Positions 13,922-20,296 of a stretch of 25,308 nt of DNA are shown here, in pieces; positions within the stretch are counted from its first letter, which is position 1; each line of letters begins with the position of its first letter. The notes beneath the pieces are model-generated. The model did not search any database. It was not told the origin of the DNA and saw only the letters and a list, made by a program, of their open reading frames with translations. Both the position numbers and the translations under genes were made by a program. Source of the stretch: an uncultured bacterium (GTDB lineage: Bacteria; CSSED10-310; CALFER01); the NCBI GenBank assembly GCA_937951895.1, contig CALFER010000016.1, forward strand, positions 1-25,308, read 5' to 3'.

Positions 13922-14141
13922 CCGGATTCCCCTTTCGAACCTCAAGTTTTGAGAGATTTTTAGCAGAAATCTACAAGAAAAACAACATTAGAGGTTTTGA
14001 AGCAGGAGATTATCGCTTTTTGCTTTCGCAGAGGAAGCTTGTATCTCTCCAAGAGAATCCTAGCGATGTTAACTTCTACATGTTCCTCGTATAGAAGACA
14101 ACGAGAATGCTATAGGATTTATACAGCACGACGAAAAACAT
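13922..14141. other. 220-nt intergenic stretch with two small inverted repeats
   Basis: No convincing gene on either strand. Two short palindromes lie just upstream of the receiver-like gene: CTCAA/TTGAG at 13941-13953 and AGATTT/AAATCT at 13954-13972. They may be operator-like or simply chance in AT-rich sequence. The rest (13973-14141) shows nothing I can assign. Confidence 0.4.
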
Positions 14142-14765
14142 CTAGGATTGCGAAATTAATCCAATTATCTCTTCATACGATAGCCATTCATCGCCATTTT
14201 GCTTTGTATTGAAAAGGCCTTCCGATGACGAAGGTAAGAATGACTTCACGGGATCCGTTGTATAGCTTAGCACGCCAATTGATCCATCACGCCAGGCAAT
14301 GTCTGCCTTTTTTAAAAAAACAATCCCGACATCACCGATTTGTTCGAACCCTTCTGATGTTCGGAACTGAATCTTCGAACCGGTATCTTCAGAGCCGAAT
14401 TGATTATCTACAGGGCTGATTCCGATCTCGGTGACAACAAACTTTTCTGGAATGGACAGTGTGTCGCTGATTGGATCTATAACCTCGAGAAATATCTGAT
14501 AATATGGAAGTGCTGAGATCTCACTACTTCTATCATCCCAGAACTCTCCTGAGTCTTGATTCCACATCGTTGACGAGATATCAAGAATTCTACCGAGGAC
14601 AATTGCATCAGATAAATCAATAACCTCCTCGAATGAAAGGAGTGGGTATGAAGAAGAAATGGTCACAAAACTTGGATCGGTATTCGGAATCGCTTTCGTC
14701 ATTAAACCGCCAATAAAACCAGAGATCGCTGCAAGAAAAGCTATCCAAAAATAATGCTTTTTCAT
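14142..14765 (-). CDS. Membrane-anchored/secreted partner of the matrixin
   Basis: 207 aa from the ATG at 14765, with a perfect AAGGAGG ribosome-binding site. Residues about 4-25 form a signal or anchor helix (HYFWIAFLAAISGFIGGLMT). The rest is beta-rich: FEEVIDLSDAIVLGRILDIS, a YQIFLEVIDPIS strand pair, then GDVGIVFLKK and GVLSYTTDPVKSFLP. I recall proteins of this layout encoded beside matrixins in other bacteria, but know no function. It starts 28 nt after the matrixin stop, so one mRNA is likely. It could be an exported inhibitor, substrate or adaptor of the protease. Confidence 0.7.
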   Translation of the reverse strand: MKKHYFWIAFLAAISGFIGGLMTKAIPNTDPSFVTISSSYPLLSFEEVIDLSDAIVLGRILDISSTMWNQDSGEFWDDRSSEISALPYYQIFLEVIDPISDTLSIPEKFVVTEIGISPVDNQFGSEDTGSKIQFRTSEGFEQIGDVGIVFLKKADIAWRDGSIGVLSYTTDPVKSFLPSSSEGLFNTKQNGDEWLSYEEIIGLISQS

Positions 14766-14793
14766 ATAAACCTCCTTGGAAAATATGCAATGC

Positions 14794-15378
14794 TTACGGA
14801 TACAAAGAGCGGATTCCACTTTTATCATCAGAAGACAGAGATCTTTGCCAAGTTTTCCCGATTGGACTGCCGGCACACATCGTTGCCATGCTGGAGCTAT
14901 TCGGACAATGGGAAGATTGAGTGTGATCCAAGCCGACAGCATGACCTAACTCATGGGTCACGATTGATTGAAGATCAAACTGCGAAGAGCTTGGATTTCC
15001 AGTGCCTGTGTACCATGTATACTCTTGGTTTATTGTAATGCGAAAACCACTTAATTTGTTGTTTGAGTCTCTATAATTTAGACAGACAGCCAATTTTCCA
15101 GTTGGTCCGTCAATGTTTGCTTTCCGAAAGTAACTTCCGCTTGAACTGCTCTTTGTGAAGGTCCATGAACAACTACTCACAGCGGTCCATTCGTTGGCGG
15201 CACGTTCTGTGGCTGACCTCCAGCTTGATGGGAGGTCCGTATTCCGGTAAGTTGTGCTAGTTGTCGGAAAGCGATTGAAGGTGTTATATGATTTTGCCAT
15301 CTGCCACGAAGTGAAAAATAGAAGTGTTGAGAATCCTAATAAGATTGCATACCTCATCGGAGTACAACTCTGTTTCAT
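14794..15378 (-). CDS. Secreted matrixin-family (M10) metalloprotease
   Basis: 194 aa. Residues about 9-29 are a signal peptide (RYAILLGFSTLLFFTSWQMA). The mature domain has the complete zinc motif THELGHAVGLDH (H142, E143, H146, G149, H152) and a Met-turn candidate in SSSMATMCAG (M164 or M167). The length matches a minimal catalytic domain with no obvious cysteine-switch propeptide. It should cleave extracellular proteins. GGGAGG lies before the ATG, immediately after a hairpin at 15391-15417. The gene for a membrane-anchored partner follows. Unusual cargo for a phage; it could act on the host surface. Confidence 0.9.
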   Translation of the reverse strand: MKQSCTPMRYAILLGFSTLLFFTSWQMAKSYNTFNRFPTTSTTYRNTDLPSSWRSATERAANEWTAVSSCSWTFTKSSSSGSYFRKANIDGPTGKLAVCLNYRDSNNKLSGFRITINQEYTWYTGTGNPSSSQFDLQSIVTHELGHAVGLDHTQSSHCPNSSSMATMCAGSPIGKTWQRSLSSDDKSGIRSLYP

Positions 15379-15390
15379 GATGCCCTCCCT

Positions 15391-15417
15391 GTTAGAACGC
15401 TAACTTCCAGTTCTAAC
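15391..15417 (-). promoter_or_regulatory. Hairpin next to the matrixin ribosome-binding site
   Basis: GTTAGAAC at 15391-15398 and GTTCTAAC at 15410-15417 form a perfect 8-bp inverted repeat with an 11-nt loop. On the mRNA it ends one base before the GGGAGG ribosome-binding site. A partial copy (TTAGAACTG on the mRNA strand) lies upstream around 15460-15468. It may control translation or bind a regulator. Confidence 0.5.
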
Positions 15418-15464
15418 TTTCCATAGATTCAGCGCAAACACCAAGATAAACTGGTGCAACAGTT

Positions 15465-15503
15465 CTAATTGAAAATGCTCTGAACCGATCTTTTCAAACT
15501 CAC
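15465..15503 (-). CDS. Possible 12-aa leader peptide
   Basis: A 13-codon frame starts at GTG 15503 with AAGGAG 5 nt upstream and ends in TAG inside the upstream copy of the TTAGAACTG repeat. The peptide begins MSLKRSVQ. It lies in the roughly 135-nt leader between the promoter and the matrixin gene. It could be a leader peptide or coincidence. Confidence 0.3.
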   Translation of the reverse strand: MSLKRSVQSIFN

Positions 15504-15519
15504 CACCTCTCCTTGTTTA

Positions 15520-15548
15520 TTCATAAGAATCAGATGTGACAATGTCAA
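15520..15548 (-). promoter_or_regulatory. Promoter of the matrixin operon
   Basis: On the minus strand a perfect TTGACA (15543-15548) and a TATGAA -10 (15520-15525) are separated by 17 nt. It gives an untranslated leader of about 135 nt ahead of the matrixin gene. The remainder of the gap 15379-15761 contains the hairpin and leader frame listed separately, plus a continuation frame of the upstream gene at 15620-15761. Confidence 0.65.
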
Positions 15549-15761
15549 GCAATGTTAAAATTTATGAAGAGATGTAATAGGTTATATGGTACTTATCAAG
15601 TATTTTTCACGTTCTTGTGTCAGATTAAGCTTCCTGCCGAAGTCGAAACGCTCACACAAGGGATTTTCTCAAACAACTCCTCGATCTCTGAGAGGAATGG
15701 ACCTATCTGGTCTTCATGCAGTGGAAGGATCCAGCGTTCAAGTTGGCAATGACGGCAGCCT

Positions 15762-15962
15762 TCAATACTCCCCCGGGATGACCTTCTGCCCCTTCCGTAG
15801 AACGCGATCGCTCTCGATGATGACGGCCGGGACAACACCGTCTTGGATCTTCGCATTCACCTGTTTCAGTGCCGACTCCGCGGACTGAAAGGTCTTGTGA
15901 CCGGAGATGACGACCCCGGATTTGTCTCGCTGGGATTTATTGATCAGGTAATAGTGCTTCAT
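15762..15962 (-). CDS. Small protein, possibly truncated by a frameshift
   Basis: 66 aa with a strong GAGGAGGG ribosome-binding site. The sequence (KHYYLINKSQRDKSGVVIS, ESALKQVNAKIQDGVVPAVI, SDRVLRKGQKV) looks like a compact alpha/beta protein; no family recognised. It ends at TGA right after a run of five G on the coding strand (15770-15774). Shifting frame there continues for another 45-50 sensible codons to a stop at 15620, with CRHC and FLSEIEELFEKIP. The intact gene may therefore be about 113 aa, broken by a one-base change or sequencing error, or read through by frameshifting. Confidence 0.65.
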   Translation of the reverse strand: MKHYYLINKSQRDKSGVVISGHKTFQSAESALKQVNAKIQDGVVPAVIIESDRVLRKGQKVIPGEY

Positions 15963-15995
15963 GTAACCCTCCTCGGTTGGTGGACCTGAGAGGGT

Positions 15996-16024
15996 TGTAT
16001 ATGTCCAAATTAGGACAATGTCAA
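15996..16024 (-). promoter_or_regulatory. Promoter with palindromic operator
   Basis: TTGACA (16019-16024) and TATACA (15996-16001) on the minus strand are 17 nt apart. A 16-bp near-perfect palindrome TGTCCAAATTAGGACA (16002-16017) fills the spacer. It drives the small gene at 15762-15962. The HTH gene ending at 16026 just upstream is a natural candidate for the repressor. Confidence 0.7.
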
Positions 16025-16025
16025 G

Positions 16026-16289
16026 CTACCGTTTCCTTGATCTTTGCGGTGATTTTTTATTCTCGTCCCGAAGTGCGATCAGTAGATCCGTGAGTTCAGC
16101 TTCATTTAGAGTTCTCTCGAGGATGCTCAGCAAGTTAAAAAGTGCCACACCAGCTCCTGTTGATGGCGATCTTTCTCCATAAATCATGTTCTGAATAGTG
16201 TGGGGTTTAACCCTCATGATCTCGGCCATCACCGCGACCCCACCAAACTTCTTCACGAGCTTCTTGATTTCTTCCGGTGTCCAGTCCAT
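16026..16289 (-). CDS. Small HTH (Cro/XRE-like) DNA-binding protein
   Basis: 87 aa. Residues about 5-45 (PEEIKKLVKKFGGVAVMAEI, recognition segment VKPHTIQNMIYGERSPS) form a helix-turn-helix of the Cro/C1 type. A hydrophobic helix (ALFNLLSILERTLNEAELTDLL) probably mediates dimerisation. The ribosome-binding site is weak. It lies directly upstream of the TTGACA promoter with the palindromic spacer, which it may regulate. DNA binding is confident; target and role are inferred. Confidence 0.7.
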   Translation of the reverse strand: MDWTPEEIKKLVKKFGGVAVMAEIMRVKPHTIQNMIYGERSPSTGAGVALFNLLSILERTLNEAELTDLLIALRDENKKSPQRSRKR

Positions 16290-16322
16290 GGGGAAGACTA
16301 TCGCACCGGCCAGCCCGCGGCG

Positions 16323-16562
16323 TCAATCGGAAATTTTGTGTATCCGGTAGAGTAGCTTGAGGATGATCTTGGTCTGCAGCCCGGGTTCTTTGAACGAGAA
16401 CAGGTTCCGGGCCGTGGCATCAGAGACGCCGAGTTCCTTGGCGAGAGCCGCTGCTGCCCCGTGGGGAACACGCGCACCTGGCTTGTAGTGCAGTTCTTTG
16501 CCGAGCAGCTTGAACGCCAACTTCCTGATCTTCTCGGTTTCCGGTGAGTGCTGTTGTCCCAT
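16323..16562 (-). CDS. Small HTH DNA-binding protein
   Basis: 79 aa with a GGAGAAGGAAG ribosome-binding region. The central segment (GAAAALAKELGVSDATARNL) is a helix-turn-helix, flanked by basic helices (EKIRKLAFKLLGKEL and LQTKIILKLLYRIHK). It is separate from the 87-aa HTH protein by 33 nt and similar in size, so the two may be a pair with different targets. No specific family recognised. Confidence 0.65.
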   Translation of the reverse strand: MGQQHSPETEKIRKLAFKLLGKELHYKPGARVPHGAAAALAKELGVSDATARNLFSFKEPGLQTKIILKLLYRIHKISD

Positions 16563-16589
16563 GTGCGTCTTCCTTCTCCACGACGAAAA

Positions 16590-16605
16590 CCGGGCTCGCG
16601 CCCGG
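16590..16605 (-). terminator. Rho-independent terminator after the 105-aa gene
   Basis: On the minus strand a GC-only stem CCGGGC/GCCCGG with a 4-nt loop (GCGA) is followed by TTTT. It lies just after the stop of the gene at 16623-16940 and before the 79-aa HTH gene, so the latter probably has its own promoter or depends on read-through. Confidence 0.75.
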
Positions 16606-16622
16606 CGTCGGTTTAGTGTTTA

Positions 16623-16940
16623 TCACCCATGCAGGAGTCTGAGCAAGTCGCTGACCATCTGGTTGATCTGCGGATTCTCACCCATCTCTGCCAGTCTCTG
16701 TCCAGCCGCGCGAATCGCCTTCGCGGTGTATTTGGTCGTGGCTTCTTCCATCTGCGTCCAGAGTGCGCTCGGGATCTCATCCCTTACGATCGTGTCGAGC
16801 CGTTTCGCTGTGTTGTGCGCGCTCTCAAGTTGACCCTTGTTTATGTAGTCTCTGACCTGGCGAAGATCCTCGCGATCCTCTTCGCTGAGGTGTGGTGCAT
16901 CCGTCCAGTCTCTTGTCTCTGTTTTCGTTGGCTGCTTCAT
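16623..16940 (-). CDS. Hypothetical helical protein, 105 aa
   Basis: 105 aa, almost entirely charged helices: HLSEEDREDLRQVRDYINKG, SAHNTAKRLDTIVRDEIPSA, then QINQMVSDLLRLLHG. No family recognised. AAGGAGG precedes the ATG. It has its own promoter (16986-17014), nearly identical to that of the 88-aa gene, and its own terminator, so it is a one-gene transcription unit. Confidence 0.7.
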   Translation of the reverse strand: MKQPTKTETRDWTDAPHLSEEDREDLRQVRDYINKGQLESAHNTAKRLDTIVRDEIPSALWTQMEEATTKYTAKAIRAAGQRLAEMGENPQINQMVSDLLRLLHG

Positions 16941-16985
16941 CCTTGGCCTCCTTGTTGTTGTGGGCTTCGTTGCCCTACACCCATG

Positions 16986-17014
16986 AATATAATCCCGGAG
17001 AGACAGATAAGCAA
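16986..17014 (-). promoter_or_regulatory. Twin promoter copy 1
   Basis: On the minus strand TTGCTT (17009-17014), a 17-nt spacer and TATATT (16986-16991). The block reaching upstream to 17030 is shared with copy 2 at equal spacing: CAAT(G/C)ATTTAACTTG, then TCCGGGATTATAT. It drives the 105-aa gene. Confidence 0.7.
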
Positions 17015-17074
17015 GTTAAATCATTGAAAAATAACGCTTTTATGTGGGATGCCTCGCGCCATGACGGAGAAAAA

Positions 17075-17095
17075 CCAGGCCCTTTCGGAACCTGG
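17075..17095 (-). terminator. Terminator after the 88-aa gene
   Basis: On the minus strand CCAGG/CCTGG arms with an inner CC/GG pair around GAAA are followed by TTTTT. It lies about 20 nt after the stop of the gene at 17116-17382, separating it from the next promoter copy. Confidence 0.7.
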
Positions 17096-17115
17096 TCGAT
17101 CGAGCAGATCCAAGT

Positions 17116-17382
17116 CTATTGTTCGAGTTGCTGGAGCTCCGCCTCGATGTCGCTGTTTTCAAAACCGGTCAGTTGGCTGAGGATGTTTTTCAGGCCTTCC
17201 TTTGCGCTTCCAAGGTCGCCAGCGTATCCCCAGTTTTTCGGATCTTCTTTCGCGCGTGCCTCGTGCAAATCAAGTTCGTCTTCCAGCCATCCTATCAGCG
17301 TGGCGATGTGTTTGCGGTTCTGCTGGTATTTCTCAGCTGCTGTTAATCCTGCGATCTTGCTCTTTGTCGTGAATGTTCTCAT
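17116..17382 (-). CDS. Hypothetical helical protein, 88 aa
   Basis: 88 aa from the ATG at 17382 (GGAAAGGAA upstream); a longer start at 17403 is less likely. Basic N-terminus (MRTFTTKSKIAGLTAAEKY), then helices HIATLIGWLEDELDLHEARA and KEGLKNILSQL with an acidic Gln-rich end. No family recognised. It is a single-gene unit with its own promoter and terminator, controlled by the same sequence block as the 105-aa gene. Confidence 0.7.
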   Translation of the reverse strand: MRTFTTKSKIAGLTAAEKYQQNRKHIATLIGWLEDELDLHEARAKEDPKNWGYAGDLGSAKEGLKNILSQLTGFENSDIEAELQQLEQ

Positions 17383-17420
17383 GTTCTTGTTCCTTTCCGG
17401 CATCCCTGCCTGTTGTCTAA

Positions 17421-17449
17421 TATATAATCCCGGAACGATATTTAATCAA
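17421..17449 (-). promoter_or_regulatory. Twin promoter copy 2
   Basis: On the minus strand TTGATT (17444-17449), a 17-nt spacer and TATATA (17421-17426). The spacer ends in TCCGGGAT and the upstream block CAATCATTTAACTTG matches copy 1 at identical spacing, extending to 17465. It drives the 88-aa gene. Confidence 0.7.
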
Positions 17450-17490
17450 GTTAAATGATTGAAAATAAACAACTTGCCTCGTATATTATA

Positions 17491-17515
17491 ACCCTGCGAT
17501 TCGGTTTCGCAGGGT
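17491..17515 (-). terminator. Strong hairpin, possible terminator
   Basis: ACCCTGCGA at 17491-17499 and TCGCAGGGT at 17507-17515 form a perfect 9-bp stem with a 7-nt loop, followed on the minus strand by TTATAAT. No clear gene precedes it on that strand; 17516-17740 holds no convincing coding sequence. It is followed by an ATCGGC/GCCGAT inverted repeat similar in order to the pair near 18684-18735. Confidence 0.5.
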
Positions 17516-17750
17516 GTCGTCGGAAGAGAAGATCGGCTGTTTATCCGCCGATTGAAAATTCACGCAGGAGTGACTCGCCGAATTCGGGTGGTCGCGATCG
17601 AACTAATCGTAATCACAATTCCGATCTCACCGGTCGCAATCCTACGTGGGAGATATTCTTGCAAATCAAGTGAAGGAGTGATCCAATAGCACAGATGAGT
17701 GAAAACTGCTGAGTTAGTTAGTAAGGCCTCCATAAGCAAAGGAGTTGTTC
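17516..17750. other. Intergenic region upstream of the 2TM-type gene
   Basis: No convincing coding sequence on either strand. It contains an ATCGGC/GCCGAT inverted repeat around 17532-17552 and, at the right end, the AAAGGAG ribosome-binding site of the next gene. No strong sigma70 promoter for the plus-strand gene is visible. Confidence 0.4.
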
Positions 17751-18512
17751 ATGGATGATCATAGTACCGCAACACAATCGAAACCACAATCAACGCTCAG
17801 CAAGCTGAAGGCCGGGGAGCCAAAGTTTTCTTGGAGGGTCTGGCTTGCTTGGTTCACCGTAATTACCTTGCTATTCTTTTTTATTTTTAAGAATGCAGAG
17901 CATAGTTCATACGGATATGATCCGTTTTTTAACTTTTGGATGTCACCGCTACAAGGCCTGGTGGGGGCGACTTTCTACTACGGAGGCTACGTTGCTCTAC
18001 GACAGTGGGTCTACAGGTTCATGCTCAAACGAGTTGCTGCGGAGACGATCGAGACGCGAGCAGAATCACTGCAGGACGACCTTGACAAAGACTTCTTCAA
18101 CAATCTCGTAAAGATCAACTTCAAGTACATCGATAAATACTACCTTCAGACGCAAATTCAGGCGGACAAAGCATTCTCCATGAGTGCAATCGCAGCCTTC
18201 ATTGGGTTCTCGGTAATGATTGCTGGAATAGTTCAAATGTACATCGGAAAGCTCGAACCCGCATACGTCACGACCATTACTGGTGTCATCAGCGAATTCA
18301 TTGCCGCTGTGTTTTTCTACCTCTACAACAAAACTATCCTGAAGATGGCGGAGTACCACAGAAAGCTGGTGCTCACTCAAAACATCGGCCTGGCACTTCG
18401 AATCACGAAAGATCTACCCGACGAGCAACGATGGAGTTCACAAACCGCACTGGTCGATCGCCTCTCAGCCGACATAAATTCCCTAGTTGCATGCAATGCC
18501 AAGGAGGCCTAA
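17751..18512 (+). CDS. Four-helix membrane protein resembling TRADD-N-associated 2TM proteins
   Basis: 253 aa from the ATG at 17751 (AAAGGAG upstream). Predicted membrane helices: about 29-47 (VWLAWFTVITLLFFFIF), 63-85, 145-165 and 172-193. The block YYLQTQIQADKAFSMSAIAA (130-149), followed by GFSVMIAGIVQMY and GVISEFIAAVFFYLYNKT, matches the two-helix membrane module I recall as the TRADD-N-associated 2TM domain of bacterial conflict systems. There it follows signalling or adaptor domains. Here it is preceded by another helix pair and a short helical linker (DDLDKDFFNNLVKINFKY). A pore-forming or membrane-perturbing effector is a plausible but untested role. It stands alone, with a weak hairpin after its stop. 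Confidence 0.6.
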   Translation: MDDHSTATQSKPQSTLSKLKAGEPKFSWRVWLAWFTVITLLFFFIFKNAEHSSYGYDPFFNFWMSPLQGLVGATFYYGGYVALRQWVYRFMLKRVAAETIETRAESLQDDLDKDFFNNLVKINFKYIDKYYLQTQIQADKAFSMSAIAAFIGFSVMIAGIVQMYIGKLEPAYVTTITGVISEFIAAVFFYLYNKTILKMAEYHRKLVLTQNIGLALRITKDLPDEQRWSSQTALVDRLSADINSLVACNAKEA

Positions 18513-18683
18513 CCATTCGTGCCAGCGGACTGCTTTCGACAACCGCTGAACCCAAACAATCGGATTGAGAACATGTTTGACATTATATTAACAAACAAGT
18601 CATCGATGCCGGGATTCTCCGGAATCTATGTCTACGATTACCAGAATCGGTGGCTCTCAGTTCCCGGTGTTTGCAAATGAAAA
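18513..18683. other. Intergenic stretch after the membrane-protein gene
   Basis: Shows no gene on either strand. A weak inverted repeat CAGCGG (18523-18528)/CCGCTG (18543-18548) lies just after the stop of the membrane-protein gene and lacks a T-run. Nothing else was recognised; I looked for a tRNA or attachment site and saw none. Confidence 0.35.
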
Positions 18684-18706
18684 CCCCGCGCCGTGGGTTC
18701 GCGGGG
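18684..18706 (-). terminator. Terminator after the 56-aa gene, with second hairpin beside it
   Basis: CCCCGCG (18684-18690) and CGCGGGG (18700-18706) form a stem followed on the minus strand by TTTTCA. A second hairpin, GGCCGG/CCGGCC (18716-18735), lies between it and the stop of the 56-aa gene. Confidence 0.7.
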
Positions 18707-18748
18707 TGGAAGATCGGCCGGTTTGCCCGCCGGCCTCGGGATGGTGCA

Positions 18749-18919
18749 CTATTCCTCTTCGTCGGCGAATTCGTCCTTGTAGTCTCCGAGTCGCTGCAGT
18801 TCGTCCGCTGCGTCCATGATGCTCGCGGATCGCTCGCCTTCCACCGCTTCCTTGATGTGCGCGTGCCAGTAAGCTCTCGCCCTGGCTTCGAATCCGCCTG
18901 CTGATCGGTAGATCTTCAA
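18749..18919 (-). CDS. 56-aa acidic hypothetical protein (TTG start)
   Basis: 56 aa. After the probable TTG start the product reads KIYRSAGGFEARARAYWHAH, then a helix KEAVEGERSASIMDAADELQ, and ends in the acidic FADEEE. Sensible composition, a double hairpin/terminator right after the stop and a plausible length support a real gene, but no good ribosome-binding site precedes the TTG and the frame is closed just upstream. A 63-codon basic frame (18916-19107) ends in a 4-nt TTGA overlap with this start but looks less like protein. Confidence 0.5.
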   Translation of the reverse strand: MKIYRSAGGFEARARAYWHAHIKEAVEGERSASIMDAADELQRLGDYKDEFADEEE

Positions 18920-19128
18920 TTTGACAAAGTGATGCCTTGCTTTTCATCAGAAGTTGTGGTTTCTTGCAGAAGATGAGCACAGACATGCTGAACATTATTC
19001 ATAGCATGGACGCGTCGTTTTGCTGTGACCACCCGCGAATTCAGCCGACAAATCCTCCGGCACGCAAACCGCCGGCTTTTCGTCTGATCCGCGGCCCCGT
19101 TAGCCACAGGAAAGGTAGGAGATGTAAA

Positions 19129-20292
19129 GTGAAAAGGCAGATCATAATATCCATGATGATAACTTCCATGGTTCTCGGTGGATTAATTTCTCAAGGGATA
19201 AAAGCTGAAGAAAAAGGCGAAAAACCGAATTCGAATCTAACAGGACTCAAACTTTTATACGAACTCACCCTTCCAGAGTGCATAACAACTTATTCAGTCA
19301 AAAAAGGCAAAGATGGAAAAAATGAGATTGATAAGATTCTGACGATTGCAGGCATTTATGAGATTAATGAGAATAAACATGCCAAAGAGCTAAAGCAGAG
19401 AACACAAGAATTACCTGAAAAAACGAGGTGTTACCCATCATCGGAATCGTTCAGTACTGATGGGCAGTACGTTGTTTATTGCGATAAATTTGAAGAACGT
19501 AGTAAAACCTTTAAAATATATGATTTTCAAAACAACTCTTTTTCACAAATCGAAGCTGGTCTTTTTGGCGCATTTTCAGATCGAACGGTTATGTTTCATA
19601 CCGATATGTATCAAACGCTCATTACTGATTATTCTGGAAACAAGATCTCTGAACATCCAGGAATGAACTTCATTAAAGGCTTTAAAGATGGGTTCGTATG
19701 TCAGGGTGATGATCCACATTTCTTATTTTTGAATGCTCAAGGTCAGATAAATGCGAAAAGAGAACATCGTTCATCTGGGATTGCTTTTGATGTAGATCAA
19801 AAAACCGGAATCACAGCAATCGTAATCCCTACAGAATCAAAGCTGATAATTTACGATGCCTGTGGCAACCTCAAACAAGATTTCATCCTTCCAGAGGTTG
19901 GTTATATGGCAGGAATTGGTTTATCTGAAGGTGGAGCCTATGTTGTTGTTATTGGAAAGGAGTGGATCAGATTTTTCGATGTCAATAAGAAACAGGAGAT
20001 TTGGAAAAGAGACTTCACCGCGGGTGACCGATTTATTGGTTCAAATTCAACCGTGCCGGTATCAGTGGATGGAAAGTATGTGATTGTATATGGCAATCTT
20101 GACCATCAAGAAAATTCTATCTGGTCATTGATCATTCTAGATCAGGCTGGAAACAAAATCGCTTCATTAGACGCGCCTCGGGAGAAAGGTTACATGGTAT
20201 ATTTCCATATTGGCTTTATCCCAGAGACTGATAAAGTAGTTGGCTTCACAGAGAATACCCTTTCTGTGTATGAAATCGTAGAAAGGGAATAA
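19129..20292 (+). CDS. Secreted beta-propeller-like protein
   Basis: 387 aa from a GTG at 19129 with AGGAG upstream; longer in-frame starts lack this. Residues 1-26 are a signal peptide (IIISMMITSMVLGGLISQGI, AEEKG after cleavage). The remainder repeats short strand blocks such as STDGQYVVYCD, LSEGGAYVVVIGKEWIRFFD and SVDGKYVIVYGN. This is the pattern of WD40- or PQQ-like propellers, with about six blades. No catalytic motif seen. Four nt separate it from the large M23 gene, so they are probably co-transcribed and exported together. AT-rich compared with the right end of the window. Confidence 0.7.
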   Translation: MKRQIIISMMITSMVLGGLISQGIKAEEKGEKPNSNLTGLKLLYELTLPECITTYSVKKGKDGKNEIDKILTIAGIYEINENKHAKELKQRTQELPEKTRCYPSSESFSTDGQYVVYCDKFEERSKTFKIYDFQNNSFSQIEAGLFGAFSDRTVMFHTDMYQTLITDYSGNKISEHPGMNFIKGFKDGFVCQGDDPHFLFLNAQGQINAKREHRSSGIAFDVDQKTGITAIVIPTESKLIIYDACGNLKQDFILPEVGYMAGIGLSEGGAYVVVIGKEWIRFFDVNKKQEIWKRDFTAGDRFIGSNSTVPVSVDGKYVIVYGNLDHQENSIWSLIILDQAGNKIASLDAPREKGYMVYFHIGFIPETDKVVGFTENTLSVYEIVERE

Positions 20293-20296
20293 CATC

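Noticed and set aside
13997..14212. 71-codon plus-strand frame
   Set aside because: No ribosome-binding site, unlikely composition, and it runs into the 3' end of the matrixin partner gene on the other strand.
16892..17458. 188-codon plus-strand frame
   Set aside because: Ser/Phe/Leu-rich antisense shadow crossing two minus-strand genes, their promoters and a terminator.
18916..19107. 63-codon minus-strand frame ending in a TTGA overlap with the 56-aa gene
   Set aside because: Very basic, no ribosome-binding site before its GTG; the overlap alone is weak support.
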